Assembly: GCA_910575555.1 (NCBI GenBank) | Contig: CAJTFX010000019.1 | Location: 1 to 64,000, forward strand | Source: Lachnospiraceae bacterium | GTDB taxonomy: Bacteria; Bacillota; Clostridia; Lachnospirales; Lachnospiraceae | Reading direction: 5' to 3' | DNA: 64,000 nt | In this document: positions 9,303-17,701 of the stretch, piece after piece | How the letters are laid out: every line of letters begins with the position of its first letter | Position numbering within the stretch: the first letter of the stretch is position 1 | Program-made: the position numbers and the translations under genes | Notes under the pieces: model-generated | Told to the model about the DNA's origin: nothing | Databases searched by the model: none | Seen by the model: only the letters and a program-made list of their open reading frames with translations

Positions 9303-10461
9303 TCTGATCGTATTCCTTTCCGGATTTCTCCTCCTGCAGCACCGCCAATGTGGGATTTACATGCAGAAATTCCATAAGCTCCCGAATCTGCCCATTCTCC
9401 TTTGCCCTGCCTGATTTCACCGCGCGGATCAGGATATTCTTGGGCGTGTGCTCCATATCTATAAATTCCAGGATTTGTACCTGATACCCCTTGCTTTCCA
9501 ATATCCCGGCTCTGAGCGCGTCCGTGAAAAGAGCCGCCATACGCTCCTTAATTAATCCGTAGCCCAGCGCCGGCCCCAGCAGTTCATTTTTGATCTGCCC
9601 ATTCAGTTCATGCTGACAGCAGGGCACTGATAAAATCACTTTCGCGCCCCAGCGGATGGCTTTATCCAGCGCATAATCCGTGGCCGTATCACAGGCATGC
9701 AGGGTCACCACCATATCCACCTGTTCTGCGCCCTCATATCCCGCAATATCCCCCACATGAAATTCCAGTCTGTCGTATCCGTATTTTTCCGACAGCCTGC
9801 TGCATTCTGCTATCACGTCCTCTTTCAGATCCAGTCCGATGATATGTACCTGATATCCTCTCAATTCCTTCAGGTAATGGTACATGGCAAACGTCAGATA
9901 GGATTTCCCGCACCCAAAATCCAAAATGGTCACTTCCCGATCCTTAGGAAGCTGAGGCAGGATATCTTCAATAAATTCCAGAAACCGATTAATCTGGCGG
10001 AATTTGTCGTATCTGGCATTGATAATTTTCCCTTCCCGGGACTGAACGCCCAGATCAATCAGAAATTCCACCCTGCAGGAAGGATCTAAAATATAGCGCT
10101 TCTTTCTATTATGGGACAAATCAACTTCTTTTACACAGCCGGCGCAGGGTTTTTCCTTGATGGTGATCCTGCCCTTTTTGCTGATTCGCAAAACGGCCTG
10201 TCCCAGTCCGGAGAAAAGCTCCATCTGCCGGTATTCTTCCATCCGGTTCACAATCTCTGCCGCAGCTTCCTCTCTGGCATAATTTTTGTGGAATACTTTT
10301 TTCTCCTGGTACTCGCTTGCCTGAAATGACAGGGCATTTTTCACCAGTACCGGACGTATGGTAAGCTTAGCGGCGCTTTCCGGATGCCGGGGATTGCTGA
10401 TGATGATTCGCTGAAGCTGTTGGTTTAAGTATTTATCTAATAGCTGGCGTAAATCTTTCAT
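9295..10461 (-). CDS. Class I SAM-dependent methyltransferase (Methyltransf_32-like)
   Basis: 388 residues. The SAM-binding motif I is VTILDFGCGKSYLTF near residue 175, followed by an acidic end of strand 2 (IIGLDLKEDVI) and a motif IV-like VTLHACDTATDYAL. The N-terminal ~130 residues are a separate substrate-recognition region with a Cys pair (CAGC). This architecture matches the COG0500-type methyltransferases related to eukaryotic METTL25, whose substrate is probably RNA but is not proven. The ATG is preceded by only a modest AGAAAGG site. The start region is duplicated just upstream (10444-10529), leaving a second out-of-frame start. Confidence 0.83.
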   Translation of the reverse strand: MKDLRQLLDKYLNQQLQRIIISNPRHPESAAKLTIRPVLVKNALSFQASEYQEKKVFHKNYAREEAAAEIVNRMEEYRQMELFSGLGQAVLRISKKGRITIKEKPCAGCVKEVDLSHNRKKRYILDPSCRVEFLIDLGVQSREGKIINARYDKFRQINRFLEFIEDILPQLPKDREVTILDFGCGKSYLTFAMYHYLKELRGYQVHIIGLDLKEDVIAECSRLSEKYGYDRLEFHVGDIAGYEGAEQVDMVVTLHACDTATDYALDKAIRWGAKVILSVPCCQHELNGQIKNELLGPALGYGLIKERMAALFTDALRAGILESKGYQVQILEFIDMEHTPKNILIRAVKSGRAKENGQIRELMEFLHVNPTLAVLQEEKSGKEYDQNA

Positions 10462-10529
10462 AAACTGGCCTTTCTAATTGCAATAACTGGCGTAACTCTT
10501 TCATAAGCCGGCCTTTCTGGCTGCAATAA
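10444..10529. repeat. Two 43-bp tandem repeats spanning the methyltransferase start
   Basis: Unit 10444-10486 contains the ribosome site, ATG and first codons of the methyltransferase. Unit 10487-10529 repeats it with 37 of 43 bases identical. A degraded fragment of a third copy may follow (10530-10539). The upstream copy keeps an ATG and an AAAGG-like site, opening a ~23-codon frame that overlaps the true start in another phase. Confidence 0.85.
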
Positions 10530-10740
10530 CTGCCGAAACGTCGGATTTCCCGAATATGATGCTTTCTCCATTCCCGGGCATAACTTCCCAATCATTCTAT
10601 CACAAAATATCTGAGAAGTCACTCGGTTTCATCCAGAAATCTAAAATTCAAAAACCCTCTGCAGAACCTTTTTCTTCCAGTTCTGCAGAGAGTTATATAT
10701 CTGCCGTTTTCCTGCCGCATTTTCCTGCGCGCAGATTTTC

Positions 10741-11508
10741 TTACCACCAGCGGCGGCAGCGTTTATGGCGGCATCTTCTCCGGTACATTTCATTAAACAA
10801 AAGCACTTCTATGAGATTCTGCAGGCCGTTGCCATGGGGCGGTCTTCCCGGAGGTGGAGGCGGCGGGCCCCATCCCGGTCCCGGCGGCGGGGGAGGCGGA
10901 CCCCAGCCCGGCCCCGGCGGCCTTCTCTGTTCAACCAGATTTCCTGCCAGGGGAATCTCTTCCGCATTCAGCATATCTTCTTCCATTGCAGATTCCGCCT
11001 GCTTTTCTTCATTTTCCTGGTAATATCCGGCCGCATACTGCTCTGGTTTATACTGCTGAGGTTCATATTGCTCCGCTTCATAAGGACTGGCCTCAAATCC
11101 CTGGACGCTCTGCATATTCATCTGTCCGCCGGCAGCTCCGTCATAGATCCGGTTGACAATCTGCCGGAGCATCAGTTTATCGGGATATTCGTCAAACATC
11201 AGGCTGCCTTCATATTCCATCTTGTCGCATTCTTCTTCTACCAATGCCTGAATGGATTTCACTTCTTTGGGATATAAATCTTTTAATTTCTGCATATCCC
11301 GCTCGTATTCCAGTTCCTCCAGATATACGTTCTGCATGGGATATGCCATATAAAAGGGCATTTTATTTCTGTTTTGATCCGGCATCCGGTAAAACATTTC
11401 CTGTTTATAATCCACTGCTTTACTCCCATTTTTTTCTATCTCTATACTATATGCCCTGATTTTGGTAATGCTACACCCTTTCGGGGCTTCTTCCATTGTC
11501 AACGGCAT
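10741..11508 (-). CDS. Hypothetical protein with Pro/Gly-Trp-rich tail, possibly coat- or surface-associated
   Basis: Up to 255 residues. The conserved-looking core (YPMQNVYLEELEYERDMQKL, YPKEVKSIQALVEEECDKME, MFDEYPDK) resembles small Clostridia proteins of unknown role that I associate loosely with spore coat loci. A Gln/Tyr-rich linker follows (YEAEQYEPQQYKPEQY). Then come two copies of GPGWGPPPPPP and a basic tail ending YRRRCRHKRCRRWW. The start is uncertain: no good site precedes 11508, while a GTG at 11415 has GGGAG about 7 nt upstream, giving 224 residues. The gene follows the patatin gene. Confidence 0.6.
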   Translation of the reverse strand: MPLTMEEAPKGCSITKIRAYSIEIEKNGSKAVDYKQEMFYRMPDQNRNKMPFYMAYPMQNVYLEELEYERDMQKLKDLYPKEVKSIQALVEEECDKMEYEGSLMFDEYPDKLMLRQIVNRIYDGAAGGQMNMQSVQGFEASPYEAEQYEPQQYKPEQYAAGYYQENEEKQAESAMEEDMLNAEEIPLAGNLVEQRRPPGPGWGPPPPPPGPGWGPPPPPPGRPPHGNGLQNLIEVLLFNEMYRRRCRHKRCRRWW

Positions 11509-11512
11509 CCGC

Positions 11513-12823
11513 TTACAGGACTTCTTCCACCGTCAGCAGAAACAGCGCCGCCGTCAGTTCATAAGGCTGCCGTGCCAGTAAATTCAGCTGCTCTTTTAAA
11601 TCAATTTCTCCTTCCTGGTATCCGTAATACATACAGGCCGCCATGTAATCGCTTCCGCCCCGCTGCTTCAGCTCCGCAAGCCCCAGTATCAAATCTCTTC
11701 CTTTTCTTCCGTGAAACAGAAAAATATCCGGATAATGCTCTTTTCCCTTCAGTTTTCCAACAATTTCCCGGATAAAATCTCCGATCCGCCAGGGATGAGT
11801 CCCGGACAGACCGAACATCTCCCCGCAGAGTTCTGCCGCCCCGAGAAAATAATCTTCTTTTGTATAAGCGCCCGGCTTCTTTCTGATATGTTCTTCTATA
11901 TTACCGCAGAGTTTTTTACTGTCCCCGGGCTTGATAAACCGGTTGAAAATTCCCTCTGTCAGATATGATTCCGCTCTGGCCACACGGCTGGCAAAAACCT
12001 GTATCACTTCTGAATATTCTGAAAAGCCCTCCGGATAAAAGGTATAATTCTTCCCTTTCATTTTCCCAAAGGTTTTCAGCGCATCCCAATACCCAAGTTC
12101 AATATTACCTTCAATCACCTTCCGGTCAAAATTCAGAATCGTTCCCAGGGAACGGCTGGGAATAATACAGGTGACACAGGGCTTGTTTAAATAGGCCGGA
12201 TGGCTGGGGGAAGTGTGCAAATCCACGGCAATCACCTCATCCGCTCCCATTTTCAGCGCCAGATCGATGGGAAGATTATCGTAATAGCAGCCGTCCAGAT
12301 ACGTTTCTCCGTCGATTTTGTGCATGGGAAAAATCGGAAAAATGGATGCGGACGCCATAATAAAATCCTTTAATTTTCCCTGAGGAATCTCATTTTTGCT
12401 TAACTCCAGGGCTTTCATGGAGGATACCTGCACGGTTACCAGGCCGTAATCCGTCCGGGAGGCCCTGACCTTCCCCTCGTCCACCATCCGGTCAATGAAT
12501 TCCAGAAAAGGTGAAATATCCGCCCCTTTGTTTTTCACATATTTTTTCAGAAAAGGCCCGATGGCCTCTCTCTGGTTGTACATTCCCTCAATAGTTGTGG
12601 TGAGATTCAGCCCCTCTGTCATCACGTTCTCCGGCCGTATGGTTTCCCACAGCTCGCATGCCTTATCATAATCACCGGAAACCATCAATGAGCCGTTGAT
12701 GGCTCCTATGGAAGTTCCTGTCACAATATCATATTCTATGCCAAGTTCCCTCAATGCTCTCCATACGCCCAGTTCATAGGCTCCTTTCGTACCTCCGCCG
12801 CAAAGCGCAATCGCTCGTTTCAT
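11513..12823 (-). CDS. Patatin-like phospholipase
   Basis: About 436 residues. Has the Ser-Asp dyad hydrolase signature: oxyanion-hole glycines in LCGGGTKGAYELG, nucleophile elbow TGTSIGAING, and the catalytic Asp in DGCYYDNLPID. Patatins cleave acyl chains from phospholipids or other lipids. No signal peptide, so probably cytosolic or peripheral. The C-terminal ~170 residues are an extra, less conserved domain. Start chosen at MKRAIALCGG because AAAGGAGG lies 7 nt upstream; the 33 codons before it have no ribosome site. Confidence 0.9.
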   Translation of the reverse strand: MKRAIALCGGGTKGAYELGVWRALRELGIEYDIVTGTSIGAINGSLMVSGDYDKACELWETIRPENVMTEGLNLTTTIEGMYNQREAIGPFLKKYVKNKGADISPFLEFIDRMVDEGKVRASRTDYGLVTVQVSSMKALELSKNEIPQGKLKDFIMASASIFPIFPMHKIDGETYLDGCYYDNLPIDLALKMGADEVIAVDLHTSPSHPAYLNKPCVTCIIPSRSLGTILNFDRKVIEGNIELGYWDALKTFGKMKGKNYTFYPEGFSEYSEVIQVFASRVARAESYLTEGIFNRFIKPGDSKKLCGNIEEHIRKKPGAYTKEDYFLGAAELCGEMFGLSGTHPWRIGDFIREIVGKLKGKEHYPDIFLFHGRKGRDLILGLAELKQRGGSDYMAACMYYGYQEGEIDLKEQLNLLARQPYELTAALFLLTVEEVL

Positions 12824-13007
12824 GCAATTTCCTCCTTTTACAATCCCTGATATCCCTGCCTTGGGCAATTCTTTTCTAAATTTCCGTTCTGTGTATTTAT
12901 TATATCTTTGAACAAATATCATTGCAAGAGTGGCGTGAAGCCGGATATGGCAAATCTAAAACAGGGGTACGCTTTTTATGTTTTTCTCTGTCTTTTCCAA
13001 AAAGAAA

Positions 13008-13046
13008 GCTGCCGCAGGAAGAAGCGGTTTTTCTTCCTGCGGCAGC
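13008..13046 (-). terminator. Intrinsic terminator of the glycoside locus
   Basis: A perfect 16-bp stem (13008-13023 with 13031-13046, loop 7) is followed on the minus strand by a T-rich stretch. It lies about 60 nt after the stop of the sugar transporter. Confidence 0.85.
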
Positions 13047-13103
13047 ATATCCCATTATTTTTATACATTAGTATGGATGGCCATGCCAATATTATCTGTA
13101 CTG

Positions 13104-14651
13104 TTACTGCCGGTATTCTTCCGGCACCTGCTCCAGCGTTTTCCATTTTTCCATGGCTTCAGACAGCTTCATGCCTTTTCCAATGGCATCTTTTCTCACC
13201 GCGTTCACCGCCTGAATTTCCTTCATCCTGGCTCCGGTGAGGGTATAGCCTTTCATGGCGATTAAAGTTGCAATCCAGGCCAGCATGGGAATGACGCAGA
13301 ACAGTACCAGAACCACCGTATGCATTCCGTCTGCATAGGGCGTATTGCCGTCCGGCAGGGTACTGATTCCAATCATTGCCACAGCAATGCCCACAATTGT
13401 GGAGCCCAGGGAGCTTACAAGCTTATCCACCAGGGAAAACAGCGTTCCCATAATGCCCGGAATATAACGGCCCGAGCGGTAAGTCTCGTAATCGGAACAG
13501 TCCGCCACCATGGGAATGGGCATATCTGCCGTTGCATAGTAAGCCCCGTATCCAATACCGAAAAAAAGCACAAACAGCACGGTGTAAATATTCAGCGGCA
13601 TCAGGCTCAGCCGGAACACCTCTGCTCCCGGACGCCAGAGCAGCAGCACCACCAGAACTCCCACGTACATGGTCAAAGCAATGGTTGTGTAACGCACCAG
13701 AGACGCTTTCTGCCCCAATTTCTGGGAAGTCCGCACCGTCAATAAGAAGAACGGCGCGGAAAAAACATAGCCCACAATCATCATAGGCAGGTAAAGGCCT
13801 CCGTAATTGCCCATCATGGCTCCGTACAGCATGCACAGAACCGTCATATTGGTTGCAATGGAAAACGCCAGTTTACAGCCTGCTCCGGCCACCATCAGCC
13901 TTTGCAGCTCTTTGTTGGCTTTTAAAATGGCGATATACTCACTGAGCTGCACCTTTTCCTGGGTTCCGCCCACACCGAAAAATTCCGGCCGGTCTTTCTC
14001 CCAGATTCCGATAACTGCAAGCAGCGTCAACACTGCCGACACCCCAATGGCCAGAGGTATCATAAAATTAAAAAATGACGCGCTGTTGTATCCTCCCAGT
14101 TTCTCACTTAACACCGGCGCCAGAAATTGCACCAGTCCCATGCCAATCAGGCTTGCCACCGTATTAAATACGGTAAACAAGGGCCGCTGATTGGGGTCAT
14201 TGGTCAAACAGGTCTGGCCGGAACGGGTGCATGCGGTCTGAAAGGTATAGCCGATCACATACAGTGCATAAAACAGCACAAAACACGTATAGCGCAGCCA
14301 TGCCATATCCGGGGAAATCACCCGGGTGCCAAAGTACAGCAGCAGGGAGGAGAGAATCATAATTCCGTTTCCCAGTACCATATAGGGGCGGAATTTCCCG
14401 AATTTTGTAGAAGTCCGGTCAATCAACGCTCCGATAATGGGATCTGTCACTGCGTCAAAGAGACGCATCACGGTTACCATTGTGGTGGCAAACATCAGGA
14501 GCAGTCCTAAAACCCCGTTGGCATAATAAGCAATAAAATTCATGGTGAGGATATAATATACATTGGTAGCCCCGTTATTCATGGGGAATAATACCAGTTG
14601 ATACAGCTTTGCACGGTTTGCGGTACGCAAAGCCCCAGACTCCTGTTTCAT
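13104..14651 (-). CDS. GPH family glycoside-cation symporter (MelB/GusB-like)
   Basis: About 515 residues with twelve predicted membrane helices. The early segment LFDAVTDPIIGALIDRTSTK is the GPH-family signature with its conserved Asp. These transporters co-import glycosides or glucuronides with Na+ or H+. Start set at MKQESG, which has AAAGGGTG shortly upstream; an in-frame GTG three codons earlier is the alternative. It is the last gene of a run GH2-GH3-transporter in one direction with short gaps, so it probably imports the substrate or product of those hydrolases. A terminator follows. Confidence 0.9.
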   Translation of the reverse strand: MKQESGALRTANRAKLYQLVLFPMNNGATNVYYILTMNFIAYYANGVLGLLLMFATTMVTVMRLFDAVTDPIIGALIDRTSTKFGKFRPYMVLGNGIMILSSLLLYFGTRVISPDMAWLRYTCFVLFYALYVIGYTFQTACTRSGQTCLTNDPNQRPLFTVFNTVASLIGMGLVQFLAPVLSEKLGGYNSASFFNFMIPLAIGVSAVLTLLAVIGIWEKDRPEFFGVGGTQEKVQLSEYIAILKANKELQRLMVAGAGCKLAFSIATNMTVLCMLYGAMMGNYGGLYLPMMIVGYVFSAPFFLLTVRTSQKLGQKASLVRYTTIALTMYVGVLVVLLLWRPGAEVFRLSLMPLNIYTVLFVLFFGIGYGAYYATADMPIPMVADCSDYETYRSGRYIPGIMGTLFSLVDKLVSSLGSTIVGIAVAMIGISTLPDGNTPYADGMHTVVLVLFCVIPMLAWIATLIAMKGYTLTGARMKEIQAVNAVRKDAIGKGMKLSEAMEKWKTLEQVPEEYRQ

Positions 14652-14674
14652 AGGAACCACCCTTTCCTTTGTTC

Positions 14675-17665
14675 TTACTTTTTGGCTTTGTAATCCTGAT
14701 AATTCTTATATATTTCTGTCTGTTTAAACTCCCGTCTTTTCCCAATCCAAAGGGCCATTGACCAGAGGAACAGCACCCAGAAGGCAATGGCTGCCGTCCG
14801 GAAGGAGGAGACGATGGCAATATCCTTGATCTTCACTTTCGTCTCCGGCCCCACTCCGTTCATGCCTGCGGAATTGGCGATGGAATAGAGATTCTGATGG
14901 CATGCATCTCTCATGGCTGTTACCATTACAGGATCTTTCTTATATTTGGGAAGCTGATTGGTCACATGGGGAAGCATTGCGTCAAAGGTAGACACGCCGC
15001 CTGCCATCACGCCGTCTGCACCGTTCACATAGGTAGTCAGCACATTATCTGTAATAATCAGGCCCTTCTTGCCCCATTCTTCACGAAGAATATTATTCAT
15101 AAGTCCCCGGTTTCCGCCGGACCAGATTGCGCCCCAACGGGTGTAAGCCACCATCAGGCCGGCGTCTGATTCTTCCACCGGAGCCTGGAATGCTTTCAGG
15201 TAAATCTCTCTTGCAGCCTGCTCGCTGAGCCATACTCCAAGGCCGATTCGATCCTGCTCGCAGTCATTGAGGGCAAAATGCTTCATAACCACAAAAATGC
15301 CTTTTTCCGCCATGGCGCGTATTTCTTCTTTGGACATCTCCCCGGACAGGAATGCATCCTCTGAATAATATTCAAAATTTCGGCCGCCGTAAGGAGTCCT
15401 GTGAATATTATTTCCCGGGCCGTAGAGACATGCAATGTCCGCTGCCAGACAGTTATTTCCGATAACTCTTCCAATATCATACATGATTTCCAGATTAAAC
15501 GTAGCTGCCATCACATCCTCGGAGGTAAACGCCGTTGCGGTGAGGGATGTGTTTCCTCCGCTGTCTCCTGCCTGGAATAAAGACGCTGTCAATCCCTGAG
15601 GGCCGTTCTCGTCCCGGGTGGCGGGTGCTTCTATGGATTTTATCGGCATAGTCCAGTGGAAGGAATCTCCGATCAGGGAAACCATCTCGTCAAAGGACAT
15701 CTGATCCAGCAATTTCTCCCACTTGGGATCGTCATAGTCCAGACCTATCATATCATACAGCTTCAAACCGTTTCTTGCATTCAGAACCGGCATGTCCACA
15801 GCCTCATGCTCTGAAGCGTCATACTGAACATCCTGCAGCTTTGCCATGAGTTTTTCTGTCAGCGCCAGCTTCAGCGGCTCTGTGGGGAAGGTGCCTTCCC
15901 AGTCATTTCTGGACAGATAGGTGATTTTGGCCCCGTCCAAATCCTCACTGAGATTGATATCGGAATCGGACAGCTGATTGGAAATCGCCGTGCCGTTTGC
16001 AGCAACCCCATAGGTTTCTGCGTCGAATTTGTCATTTTTCCACTGATACGTCAGCTTTTTGTCTCCTGCATCGTCCATACGCCCGTCTGTGCGTTCCGCT
16101 GTAAAATCTTTTGCGGCAAGAATGTTGTTTACTGCATTATGGGCATTTTTGGCGGCGGTCAGGTAATAGTCTCCTTCATCTAAAATATACGTGCCTGCGC
16201 CGTATGCGTCATAAGAGGCAAATTCCCTGCGATCCACAAGTATGGTAAGGGTCTCGGACGCGCCCGGCTCCAATACCTGGGTCTTTCCGAACCCGCACAA
16301 TGCAACGGAGGATTTCTCCACGCGGTTCTCTTTGTCATATTCTGTATAAGGAGACTGAACATAAATCTGAACCGTCTCTTTTCCGGAATAGGTATCTCCG
16401 GTGTTGGTAACCGTCACGGACACTTCAAACTGATCGGTTTCCTTATTGTATGTCACATCCATATCGCTGTATGCAAAATCTGTATAGCTTAAACCGTATC
16501 CAAAGGGATATGCCACATTGTCGGAATACACAAAATCTCCTGCATTTCCGCTGCCTGTCACATAATCCTCATACCGGGTTTCGTAATATTTATACCCCAC
16601 ATAAATTCCTTCCTGGTAAGTCATGTAAGATTTTGCATTTTCCGGCACCAGTCCCTCCTCATATCCTTCATAGATAATGGGAGTAAAATTAGCCATTGCC
16701 GGAGCTGAAAAATTATTATAGCAGTATGTATCCACCAGTCTCCCGGAGGGAGTGACACGACCGGCCAGAAGCTCTCCTACCGCGTCGATTCCTGAAATTC
16801 CCACATCTCCGATCCAAAGGCAGGCGTCCACGTCATAGTCATTATTTTTCAGAAAATCCACCTGCAGCGGGTTGGCAGAGTTAATTAATACTACAATTTT
16901 TTCAATGGTTCCGTCCTTTTTCATGGCGGAAATGTTTTCCATCATCACCTTTTCATTTTCATCCAGGGCAAGGTAATTCACCTCTTTATAATCCAGATCC
17001 GCTCCTTCTCCGCCTACGCGGGATAAGGTGACAATCGCTGCGTCTTTGTATTCTGCCGCAGAATTTTTGGCAGCGTCTGTGTATTTATCCCAGGGACATT
17101 CTGATACCTTTACCCCTTCTGTTGCAATCATGCCCCCTGTTTTCCGGGTATATTCTGCCGCATCATTCAGATAAAAATCCCAGAGCGTCTTGTTCACTTC
17201 AAAACCTGAGTCCTCCAATGCCCCTTTTAACGTATTGGCCGTGGAAGCGTCAATATTTCCGGAACCGGTGCCGCCATATACCAGATTCACCGATGAAGTA
17301 GAAAAACAGCTGATTTTGCTGCCTTCCTCCAGAGGCAGGGCATTATTTTCATTCATCAAAAGAGCCGCCCCTTCCGCTTCCACCTGTTGGCAGAGATTCA
17401 ATCCGTAATGAACCATCTCTTCTTTGGAATCAAAATCTGACTCAAAATAAACTGCGTCGTCATCTCTGTTTTCCAGATGATTGAACGTTCCTCCCACAAA
17501 GATAGAAAAGGAGTTGTCAAATATGCTGGTTACAATGGTGGCCGCCATCAGAACCACTGCAAAGGGCAGACTGAACCAGGTCAGGAATTTCCATGGCCTG
17601 GCAGCCTTGCGGCGGGCCCGTTTAAACTCTTTTTTTCTCTTTTTCATTTCTTTCTTCTCTTCCAT
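14675..17665 (-). CDS. Membrane-anchored, domain-permuted GH3 beta-glycosidase
   Basis: About 996 residues. The domain order is reversed relative to usual GH3 enzymes. The (alpha/beta)6 sandwich comes first (EGAALLMNENNALPL, then YPFGYGLSYTDF), followed by a fibronectin III-like domain. The TIM-barrel catalytic domain is at the C-terminus (KHFALND near 795, nucleophile region GLIITDNV near 872, where SDW is usual). Reversed order is known for a Butyrivibrio beta-glucosidase. Hydrophobic segments near residues 27-50 and 955-978 suggest anchoring at both ends with the enzyme outside. Start chosen after GGAGGAG; an in-frame GTG lies at 17686. Located between GH2 and the transporter. Confidence 0.88.
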   Translation of the reverse strand: MEEKKEMKKRKKEFKRARRKAARPWKFLTWFSLPFAVVLMAATIVTSIFDNSFSIFVGGTFNHLENRDDDAVYFESDFDSKEEMVHYGLNLCQQVEAEGAALLMNENNALPLEEGSKISCFSTSSVNLVYGGTGSGNIDASTANTLKGALEDSGFEVNKTLWDFYLNDAAEYTRKTGGMIATEGVKVSECPWDKYTDAAKNSAAEYKDAAIVTLSRVGGEGADLDYKEVNYLALDENEKVMMENISAMKKDGTIEKIVVLINSANPLQVDFLKNNDYDVDACLWIGDVGISGIDAVGELLAGRVTPSGRLVDTYCYNNFSAPAMANFTPIIYEGYEEGLVPENAKSYMTYQEGIYVGYKYYETRYEDYVTGSGNAGDFVYSDNVAYPFGYGLSYTDFAYSDMDVTYNKETDQFEVSVTVTNTGDTYSGKETVQIYVQSPYTEYDKENRVEKSSVALCGFGKTQVLEPGASETLTILVDRREFASYDAYGAGTYILDEGDYYLTAAKNAHNAVNNILAAKDFTAERTDGRMDDAGDKKLTYQWKNDKFDAETYGVAANGTAISNQLSDSDINLSEDLDGAKITYLSRNDWEGTFPTEPLKLALTEKLMAKLQDVQYDASEHEAVDMPVLNARNGLKLYDMIGLDYDDPKWEKLLDQMSFDEMVSLIGDSFHWTMPIKSIEAPATRDENGPQGLTASLFQAGDSGGNTSLTATAFTSEDVMAATFNLEIMYDIGRVIGNNCLAADIACLYGPGNNIHRTPYGGRNFEYYSEDAFLSGEMSKEEIRAMAEKGIFVVMKHFALNDCEQDRIGLGVWLSEQAAREIYLKAFQAPVEESDAGLMVAYTRWGAIWSGGNRGLMNNILREEWGKKGLIITDNVLTTYVNGADGVMAGGVSTFDAMLPHVTNQLPKYKKDPVMVTAMRDACHQNLYSIANSAGMNGVGPETKVKIKDIAIVSSFRTAAIAFWVLFLWSMALWIGKRREFKQTEIYKNYQDYKAKK

Positions 17666-17701
17666 AGTCTCCTCCATTCCGTACACTTCTGCCTTTTTCC
17701 C

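Noticed and set aside
13532-13786. Plus-strand ORF inside the GPH transporter
   Set aside because: Antisense to membrane helices; no coding features.
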